Below, in pieces: positions 1 to 5,619 of a stretch of DNA of 8,420 nucleotides; position 1 is the stretch's first letter, and each line of letters begins with the position of its first letter. A program made the translations under genes and the position numbers. The notes beneath the pieces were generated by a model. The model did no database searches and was not told the origin of the DNA. It saw only the letters and a program-made list of their open reading frames with translations. The DNA comes from Opitutia bacterium (GTDB taxonomy: Bacteria > Verrucomicrobiota > Verrucomicrobiia > Opitutales > Opitutaceae): contig PMKA01000123.1 of assembly GCA_003157575.1 (NCBI GenBank), forward strand, positions 165 to 8,584, read 5' to 3'.

Positions 1-2550
1 GCGGATTTCATGGCTCATGTTCGCTATGAAATCGGTCTTTGCGGAATTGGCGTGCGCGAGTTCCTCGGTTCTGCGGCGCACAAGCGCTTCGAGCCTCCGG
101 CTTCGGAGCTGGATCTGGCTGACGCGGATCCGGTAGCCGCTGTAGAACAGGCCGCTGGCGGTCAAGGCAAACAGGGAGTAGGCCCACGAAGTCCGGTACC
201 ATGGGGGCAGGATGAAGAACGTGTAGGCCGCAGGTTCGCTCCACCGGCCTTCGGCATTGGCGGCGCGGACCTTAAAGGTGTATGCGCCTTCGCTCAGATG
301 GGTGAATTCGCGGGAATTCCTGGCGCTGGGCTCGGCCCAGTCGCGTTCGAAGCCTGTCAGTTGAGTCTGGTAGCGCACAAAGCGTGCGTTCTGGTAGATG
401 GCGGCGGCGAATTCGAATTCGACGCGGTCGCGGGCAAAGGGCAGGCGCGGGGGCCCGGCGCCGGAAAGCGGGAGCGCAGTCTCATTCCCCGGCGCGCGCG
501 CCCGGACGGAGCGCAGGAGGATGCCGAACGGGGCAGGCTGCTCGTGCAGGTCGGCCAGCATCACGCGAAGCAGGCCCTCGGCGCCGCCGATGAACAGGAC
601 GGGCTGTTCCGGCGTCCGGTCCTGAAGGCAGAGCACCTCGGGTGTGCCCGCGCGATCGAGTCCGGCGATGGGAAGCTGCCGCCATGCCGGGCGGCGGTGT
701 TCGTCGAGCGTGAGAACGCCGACAACGGGCCGTGTGCCGTCCCCGGCGAGCGGAGTTTCGGCCGCCAGCCAGACGTTTCCCTGGGCATCGGGGTTTGACA
801 GCGCGAGCCCCTTTGTCAGGCCCCGCAACGAGTCCACCGGGCGAAACACGTCCTCGACGGGGCTGTGCAGCAGAATGCCTGTTTGCGTCAACAACACCAC
901 GCGATCATGAAAAGCGCCGACCTTGATCCTGCCGGTGCCGGCCGGAAGGGCGGCCCCGGGTTCGAAACAAGCGACATTTATCATGGCGCCGTCTCCGTTG
1001 AAGGCGATTCGCAGGACTCCTTTCGAGAACGTGCCGACCCACAGGTTGCCCGCAGCGTCCTCGGCAAGCGAAGTCGCTGCCTCGGGCAATGGCGCTTGGC
1101 GCGGATGAGCCTGCCATCGTCCGTCCGCCTCCTCCAGCCAGCCAACGCTGTTGCGGTCCGAGAAATAGGTTCGTCCGGGACGGCGTCTGGAGCCGAGCAG
1201 GTTTTCAACATCCAGCGGAGTCTTGTAGATCTCCTGCAGCGCTCCGTCCGGCTGCAGGAGCCGTATGCCGCCGAATCCGGCGTTGAGCAGGCCCCGGGCA
1301 TGGGACAACAAGGCCAGGTGGCTGCGTTTGAGATCGGGGTTCGGGAGGATTTCGAACGCGGCTGGGGAAAGCGCGGCGGTGCGCGGTTTCAAAGCGAGGA
1401 TGCCGTCGCCGGTGATGACATGCAGGCGGCCGTCCTGCACGGCGATGGAGCCGATGGGCACTCCGGCCAGATGGTTGGCGTCGTCGAACAGGGTCACGGC
1501 TTCGCAGGTGTCCATCCGCGCGATTCCTCCCTGGGTTGTGATCCAGAGGTTCCTTTCGCGATCGAGGAACAGGCCGTTGACACATTGATCGGGCAGCCCA
1601 GAGGCGCGGTCGATCACCCGAAGGATGTTGCCGTGGTCGTCGGCGAGAACGACCCCTCCGCGGTAGGTGCCGATCGCAAACGTGTGATCGTCGATTGCGC
1701 AGGCCGCCGCGAGGAGGTTTTCCCGGATGAAGCTCCCGCAGTCGCCCGGGAGCACGGTCATCTTCGAACCGTCGAGACGGACCAGGTCCGAGGCGGTCAC
1801 GCCGAGGAATGCATCGCCCCCGAGCGGTTCGAGAAAGCAGGGGACTTGTTTGAGCAAAGGATCGGACGGCACGGCGAGAACAGGCTGGTCGCCGTCGAGT
1901 TTCCAGAGCCCGGTTTCCTCGTGTGTGATGTAGACGGCGTCGTTGATCCTCTGCAATGTTGCCTGGCGGGCCTCGGGCAGCGGCCAGACGGCGAACGACT
2001 TTCCGTCCCATCGCATGATCTTGTTGCCCGCGGAGAAGACGATGCCCCGCGGCGTCGTCTCGACGTCCCAGACAACGAGTTGGCTGCGGTGCTCCGGAGG
2101 AAGCATGGACAGGAGCGAAACGTAACGCAGGCGGCCGGCCGGGTCCCGCTCGCAGAACCCGAGCTCCCCGGCGCCGCCGACCCAGATGCGGCCGTTGTCG
2201 TCCACCGCGAGTCCGCGTACGCCCAAGTTGTTACCGACTGTGCAGTGCTGCCACGTCGTTCCATCGAACTCGATGAGGCCGTCCCCTCCGAAATAGAGCA
2301 CGCCGTCGGCGTCCTGCGCGGCCGCGCTCACCCGGTTGCTTCCATGGTAGTCAGCCGGTTTGAAAACCTGCAGCAGCGGCCTGCCGGCCGAGGCGTCGCT
2401 CCATCCGCGCGCCAAAACGGGGCGGGGCAGGACGGCGAGGATCGTGCAGAAAGCAAATGCGCCAAAAACCCGAAGCGTGGCGGCCTGTCCTGCCTGGCTG
2501 TTTAGACGAAAATTCAAAAGGATATGATGGCAGGTTTTATAAACTTCCAC
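1..2550 (-). CDS. Periplasmic-propeller sensor histidine kinase (reg_prop / Y_Y_Y / HisKA), 3' part beyond the window
   Basis: This frame reads without a stop from 2556 to base 1, giving 850 codons from GTG 2550. A signal peptide comes first, with a hydrophobic stretch VFGAFAFCTILAVLP and a likely cleavage site after RPVLA near residue 47. A long beta-propeller region follows, with repeated reg_prop-type strands such as GRIWVGG, RNLWITTQGGIARMD, GNLWVGTFSKGV and GNVWLAAE. Next are a Y_Y_Y domain (about 712-785, with GFERDWAE and AYTFKVRAANAEGRWSEP), one membrane helix (about 786-805), a coiled-coil linker and the HisKA H-box FIANMSHEIR, whose phosphoacceptor is His847. The edge cuts the gene here, so the ATPase domain and any receiver or AraC-type output domain are not visible. 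In the known family, periplasmic oligosaccharide binding to the propeller controls polysaccharide-use genes. The start is uncertain: TTG 2556 has AGGA 5 bases upstream, GTG 2550 has it 11 upstream, and TTG 2517 gives the most typical signal peptide but no Shine-Dalgarno. The GH59 gene lies 286 bp upstream on the same strand. Confidence 0.9.
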   Translation of the reverse strand, partial: MEVYKTCHHILLNFRLNSQAGQAATLRVFGAFAFCTILAVLPRPVLARGWSDASAGRPLLQVFKPADYHGSNRVSAAAQDADGVLYFGGDGLIEFDGTTWQHCTVGNNLGVRGLAVDDNGRIWVGGAGELGFCERDPAGRLRYVSLLSMLPPEHRSQLVVWDVETTPRGIVFSAGNKIMRWDGKSFAVWPLPEARQATLQRINDAVYITHEETGLWKLDGDQPVLAVPSDPLLKQVPCFLEPLGGDAFLGVTASDLVRLDGSKMTVLPGDCGSFIRENLLAAACAIDDHTFAIGTYRGGVVLADDHGNILRVIDRASGLPDQCVNGLFLDRERNLWITTQGGIARMDTCEAVTLFDDANHLAGVPIGSIAVQDGRLHVITGDGILALKPRTAALSPAAFEILPNPDLKRSHLALLSHARGLLNAGFGGIRLLQPDGALQEIYKTPLDVENLLGSRRRPGRTYFSDRNSVGWLEEADGRWQAHPRQAPLPEAATSLAEDAAGNLWVGTFSKGVLRIAFNGDGAMINVACFEPGAALPAGTGRIKVGAFHDRVVLLTQTGILLHSPVEDVFRPVDSLRGLTKGLALSNPDAQGNVWLAAETPLAGDGTRPVVGVLTLDEHRRPAWRQLPIAGLDRAGTPEVLCLQDRTPEQPVLFIGGAEGLLRVMLADLHEQPAPFGILLRSVRARAPGNETALPLSGAGPPRLPFARDRVEFEFAAAIYQNARFVRYQTQLTGFERDWAEPSARNSREFTHLSEGAYTFKVRAANAEGRWSEPAAYTFFILPPWYRTSWAYSLFALTASGLFYSGYRIRVSQIQLRSRRLEALVRRRTEELAHANSAKTDFIANMSHEIR

Positions 2551-2586
2551 TCGCAATCAAGTCCTAAAAATCGTGGATAGGGGCGG

Positions 2587-2596
2587 TTTCATGAAA
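2587..2596. promoter_or_regulatory. Perfect palindrome TTTCATGAAA upstream of the sensor gene
   Basis: A 10-bp perfect palindrome lies about 37 bp upstream of the GTG 2550 start on the minus strand. It may be an operator in the sensor gene's promoter region. No convincing -35/-10 pair was placed around it. A palindrome this short can occur by chance, so the call is weak. Confidence 0.2.
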
Positions 2597-2683
2597 AGCG
2601 GGGCCGCGAACGTGAACCCCTGTCGAAACGGCGGGTGGACGAACCCTCCGCTCGCGCACGCTCGCAGCCACGGCCCGGTTTCT

Positions 2684-2734
2684 GGCTTGCACGCGATCCA
2701 TTGTCTTGGGATCGCCTGCAAGCAGGCTCCTACA
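2684..2734 (-). repeat. REP-type hairpin, copy 1
   Basis: Read on the minus strand it begins TGTAGGAGCCTGCTTGCAGG, continuing CGA, identical over these 23 bases to the copy at 5541. The arms 2685-2699 and 2709-2723 are a 15-bp inverted repeat with one mismatch and a 9-base loop (2700-2708). It sits between the GH59 stop and the sensor start. In a GH59-sensor transcript it would form a stable hairpin that could terminate, pause or protect the upstream message; this role is inferred. There is no U-tract typical of an intrinsic terminator. Confidence 0.8.
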
Positions 2735-2836
2735 TCGACCGCCTCAAAGGCGTCAGATCCGCGACCGGATGGCAGCGTTCAGCGGATGGTCACGGCCACG
2801 CAAAACGCCGCCGGGGCCGCTGGATCTGAGCGACAG

Positions 2837-4936
2837 CTACTTGATGACGCCAACCGGGCCGTAGATGGGATGCCGGTCCTGAACGAAAACGCTCGGTTTG
2901 ACTGCGGCGCCGTTCACGCGGTTGATGAGCAGATTGTCGAAGAGCGCAGTGTTCCTGGCATTGCCGTCGCCGCCGGTGATCAGGCCGGCCATCCCGCGGA
3001 CATACGTTCCATCCTCGATGCTGGCCGCCGCGACGCCGTCCACGAGCATCGTGATTGTCGGTCCTTTGAACTGCAGTTTGACGTTGTGCCAGCCGCCAGA
3101 CGTCCAGCCCCTAGCCTGACCCGCCGCGAGCTGGCGGTCCCGCGTCCCCTCCAGGTGCTCGCTCGCGATGTAGATGGCGCAGCTGCCGTCCGGGTTGAGT
3201 CTCGCATAATACCCGTTGGCGTCGCCATCCCAGCCGTTCCCGGTGTTGACGATTCGGCCCATGACGCCGGCCCATCCGCCATCGTCAAAGGCGATGTCCG
3301 CACTGATCTCGTAGTCCGTCCATTGCGCGTCGCCGAGCACAGTATAGGGCTTCCACTCCGGCGCCCAGCTCACGACCTTGCGATCAACGACCTGTCGGAG
3401 ACATTTGCCGGCCCTGTCGGGGCGCTCGGCGATCTCGAACACGCCGCAGATGTCGGCAGTGTAGTGGGGCAGATAGCCAAACTTCTCCGGGGCGGAATAG
3501 TGATCGAACGTCTCGAAGTACGGGAAGGGGAACGGCTGCTCGGCGGGGACGTCCGCAAACCCGCCTTTTTGCTGTCCTCTTGTCGTCGAGATGGAATAGA
3601 TTGCGTCAGGTTCGAACGCGCACCTGAACACGCCGTCCGCGGACGGCGTTATGTCGGCCTGCCGGACGAACTGGGCGTCGCGCGACGTCTTCCAGACGCA
3701 CAGGGCGCGAGTGGAAAGACCTCCGCCGACCTTGAAGGTCACGCTTTGCGGCGCCGTCGCCCCCGCGGTCTCGGCGATCACGCTGTAGTCGCCACCGTCG
3801 GACTTCAAAGTCACGACCGTTCCGCCGGCCTGCAGGGGCGTACAGCCGCTGCTCACGTACCGCCAGCCGATCTTCGTGAACTGGCCGTAATGGGCGTAGG
3901 ACCAGATGATCGGCTTGAGTGAGTAGTGTCCGCTCCAGGGGCTGCTGGCGAACAGCGCCGGCGGCTGCTGGTAGTACGGTTCGATGGGATAGCAGGAACC
4001 GACGAGGTACCAGTTGACGATCTTCGTCGCCCCCTGCTCGATGAAGTTGGCGTTGAACAGGTGCACCGCGCCCAGCGCGCAGGCGAAGTCGTCGCTGTAT
4101 TGTTTTCCGCCGTCGTTGTAGACGTGCTCTTCGGTGTTCCAGACCGTTTTGCCAAGCCGCTCGACGGTCTCGCGCACGGAGGCCGGCCGGGGCACATTGG
4201 TCAGACAGTGGTTGCCAACGATGGCGATGGCGTCGGCGAAGTCCTTGTCCTTGTCGAGTTCCGGGATCCAGCCCCACATGCGGTTGTCGCCGGGATCGTC
4301 AAATGCGTGAATGCGCACGTTGTTAAGGCCGTTCTCGTTGAGCGTCGCCCGGAACATCTTGAGCCACGACGGGTTTGCCCCGCGCTCGTTGCGGCAGCCG
4401 ATCGCGTCAAGATCCAGGCCGTAATTCGTCTTCAGGCCCTTGATCCATTTCACATAGTAGTCGCACATGTCCCGCGACCAGAATTCGCCGTTGCCGATCC
4501 AGCCCGGACAGCCCCAGGCGCAGGCGTCGAGCGTGATTGCGGGATTGCGCCGTTTCGCCTCGACCATGAGCCACCATTCATAGCCGCGGCGGTAGTTCTC
4601 GTCGGTTCGCGAGCGCATGTGCGTCGGCTCGGCGCCCTGAGTCGCGTTTCCATCGCTTCCGACCTCCACATAGAACGCCTGCATCGAGGCGGCGAACTGC
4701 GGCTTGAAGAGAATGTCCAGGATCTGGCTGCGCTGCGGTTCAGGGTAATCCTTCAGGAGAACCGACGTGCCGCCGCCTCCGCTGACAGCGCCCACGCCTT
4801 CAAACAGCTTCCCCTGCGAGGTGCCGTCGAGGACCAGCGTCTGTGGGGATACCTGCCCCAAAACGGACGTTGCGCCGCCGAGAACGGCCAAGGCGATGGA
4901 CAGACAGGCCGGGTGGAACTTCATCGTTCGATTCAT
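2837..4936 (-). CDS. GH59 galactocerebrosidase-like glycoside hydrolase, secreted
   Basis: Its closest recognisable relative is animal galactosylceramidase (GALC, GH59), which hydrolyses beta-galactosyl bonds with retention. From ATG 4936 it has 699 residues. A signal peptide spans about 1-27 (LSIALAVLGGATSVLG before Gln28). The TIM barrel follows with GALC-type motifs: FEGVGAVSGGGGTS, DYPEPQRSQILD, LFKPQF, EPTHMRSRTDENYRRGYEWWLM, GCPGWIGNGEFWS, then CRNERG, where Glu184 matches the acid/base, and WNTEEHV, where Glu269 matches the nucleophile. PWSGHYSLKPIIWSYAHYGQFTKIGWRY continues the similarity. A beta-sandwich and a C-terminal lectin-like domain (about 470 to the end, QPFPFPYFETFDHYSAPEKF to ALFDNLLIN) complete the GALC plan, so the gene looks intact. 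An upstream ATG at 5002 would add 22 residues before the signal peptide and is less likely; no start has a clear Shine-Dalgarno. The natural substrate is unknown: a plant or microbial beta-galactoside is more plausible than galactosylceramide. Confidence 0.92.
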   Translation of the reverse strand: MNRTMKFHPACLSIALAVLGGATSVLGQVSPQTLVLDGTSQGKLFEGVGAVSGGGGTSVLLKDYPEPQRSQILDILFKPQFAASMQAFYVEVGSDGNATQGAEPTHMRSRTDENYRRGYEWWLMVEAKRRNPAITLDACAWGCPGWIGNGEFWSRDMCDYYVKWIKGLKTNYGLDLDAIGCRNERGANPSWLKMFRATLNENGLNNVRIHAFDDPGDNRMWGWIPELDKDKDFADAIAIVGNHCLTNVPRPASVRETVERLGKTVWNTEEHVYNDGGKQYSDDFACALGAVHLFNANFIEQGATKIVNWYLVGSCYPIEPYYQQPPALFASSPWSGHYSLKPIIWSYAHYGQFTKIGWRYVSSGCTPLQAGGTVVTLKSDGGDYSVIAETAGATAPQSVTFKVGGGLSTRALCVWKTSRDAQFVRQADITPSADGVFRCAFEPDAIYSISTTRGQQKGGFADVPAEQPFPFPYFETFDHYSAPEKFGYLPHYTADICGVFEIAERPDRAGKCLRQVVDRKVVSWAPEWKPYTVLGDAQWTDYEISADIAFDDGGWAGVMGRIVNTGNGWDGDANGYYARLNPDGSCAIYIASEHLEGTRDRQLAAGQARGWTSGGWHNVKLQFKGPTITMLVDGVAAASIEDGTYVRGMAGLITGGDGNARNTALFDNLLINRVNGAAVKPSVFVQDRHPIYGPVGVIK

Positions 4937-5054
4937 AGGAAGATGGGTTTTGAGAGGGTGAGATCCTTCAATGGGGACGCCTGCGAAATTCTCGCGGCTC
5001 ATGGACGGGTTGCGCGGCGCTTGAATGGCATGCAGCTGTGAGTGGTTGTCATCA

Positions 5055-5084
5055 ATCAGTTTTGCGTGGCAGTTGTTGTTTCAA
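5055..5084 (-). promoter_or_regulatory. Possible GH59 promoter
   Basis: On the minus strand TTGAAA (5084-5079) is followed after 18 bases by ACTGAT (5060-5055), a good -35 with a weak -10 that matches the consensus at 3 of 6 positions. Transcription would begin near 5048 and give a leader of roughly 110 bases before ATG 4936. The -35 overlaps one arm of the dyad at 5081-5096, which fits repressor control. This is inferred from consensus only. Confidence 0.25.
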
Positions 5085-5096
5085 GACCGGTTTTGA
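5081..5096. promoter_or_regulatory. LacI-operator-like dyad TCAAGACCGGTTTTGA
   Basis: A 16-bp near-perfect palindrome centred on CCGG, with one imperfect symmetric position (G/T instead of a pair). LacI-family regulators commonly bind dyads of this size with a central CG step, and they are frequent next to glycosidase genes. It lies in the divergent region 145 bp from the GH59 start and overlaps the possible -35 box. A half-site copy, TCAAGACGGT, occurs at 5138-5147. The regulator itself is not in the window. Confidence 0.35.
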
Positions 5097-5481
5097 GACT
5101 TTACTTCACTCGCGGGGCCTACAGGAGCGCAAGGTTCTCAAGACGGTCAGCGTTTTCTCGACAGAACGGCGCCGAAATGATGAGTTCGGATTCTCGCGTT
5201 CCCGGCTTGTTCGGAGCTTTCATCGGAGGCGCCCCCGACTCCCGGTTGTTTGAAGTCCGTTTTTCCCAATTGGCCCACGGTCGCCGCGTTGGATTGAAAA
5301 GTGTATGCATAGGGGATGTAATTGCTTTTCTCGACAATCGCGGTGCCCGTGGGCTTTTCATTGCCGCCTTTCGAGTCTGGGGCCAGATTGTGATCGTTCA
5401 ATGAGCCCCGCCCTAACTGGTCGATATGATGCCGTTCAGTCGATCGGCGCAGGTGCCTCTCTGCGCGCTCTGCAGGGGCGG

Positions 5482-5525
5482 GGCTTGCAGGCGAAGGAAG
5501 GCATCGCATGCGAGCAAGCTCCTAC
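5482..5525 (+). repeat. REP-type hairpin, copy 2 (left arm degraded)
   Basis: The segment 5483-5525 matches 5552-5594 at all but one of 43 positions, an offset of 69 bp. The left outer arm is altered: GGGGCGG stands in place of the TGTAGGAGCCT found in the other copies. The right arm, GAGCAAGCTCCTAC, is intact. With copy 3 it makes a tandem pair in the leader of the GH10 gene. The 69-bp period is a multiple of three, so one frame stays open through both units and joins the GH10 frame. The repeated peptide QAKEGIACEQAPT that results is a by-product, not a protein domain. Confidence 0.85.
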
Positions 5526-5540
5526 GATTTGGCTGGAACC

Positions 5541-5595
5541 TGTAGGAGCCTGCTTGCAGGCGAAGGAAGGCATCGCTTGCGAGCAAGCTCCTACA
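5541..5595 (+). repeat. REP-type hairpin, copy 3 (complete)
   Basis: This is a complete unit. The left arm, 23 bases from 5541, is the inverse of the right arm ending TCCTACA at 5595 except for three positions, two of which give G-U pairs in RNA. The linker is short (AGGAAGGCA). The inner left arm GCCTGCTTGCAGGC is itself a small palindrome. It ends only 24 bp before the GH10 start codon, so any transcript starting upstream would place a strong hairpin beside the ribosome site. Similar GTAGGAGC repeats are dispersed in genomes carrying REP/RAYT systems; no RAYT transposase is visible here. Confidence 0.9.
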
Positions 5596-5619
5596 ATTGG
5601 CGGAAACGCGGCTGGATCG

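Larger units (their letters stand above)
4937..5481. other. Divergent intergenic region between GH59 and GH10
   Basis: About 545 bp, nearly 700 bp counted to the GH10 start, with no gene I can support. Its base composition is visibly more AT-rich than the flanking genes. It holds a dyad at 5081-5096, a possible minus-strand promoter over it, and a second copy of the half-site TCAAGAC at 5138-5144. A plus-strand frame over 5042-5404 (120 codons) and minus-strand frames over 5119-5509 show no recognisable domain, no ribosome binding site and no consistent codon bias, so I do not call them. A regulatory RNA or a decayed gene cannot be excluded. Confidence 0.6.

Noticed and set aside
865..2505. 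Plus-strand open frame of 546 codons (also 10-798)
   Set aside because: Both lie antisense to the sensor kinase frame, which has clear domains from signal peptide to H-box. The plus-strand peptides show no recognisable fold and are explained by high GC.
2740..2752. Small hairpin CGCCT-CAA-AGGCG as a terminator for GH59
   Set aside because: Only a 5-bp stem without a U-tract; the adjacent REP hairpin is a better candidate for 3' end effects.
2573..5041. Two long plus-strand frames (2573-3922 and 3926-5041)
   Set aside because: They are antisense to the intact GH59 gene; part of the first only translates a REP unit (IACKQAPT).
5293..5325. Possible plus-strand promoter TTGAAA-N19-TAATTG
   Set aside because: The spacing is too long and no second line of evidence supports it.
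5042..5404. Small plus-strand gene of 120 codons in the intergenic region
   Set aside because: No ribosome binding site, domain or codon bias; it overlaps regulatory-looking sequence.
5482..5595. CRISPR array
   Set aside because: Only two units, each with internal dyad symmetry across its whole length, a spacer-like gap of about 25 bp, and a dispersed third copy in reverse orientation; this is REP-like, not CRISPR.
5305..5619. N-terminal extension of the GH10 protein by 105 codons
   Set aside because: The extension precedes a normal signal peptide and consists largely of translated REP repeats (QAKEGIACEQAPT twice).
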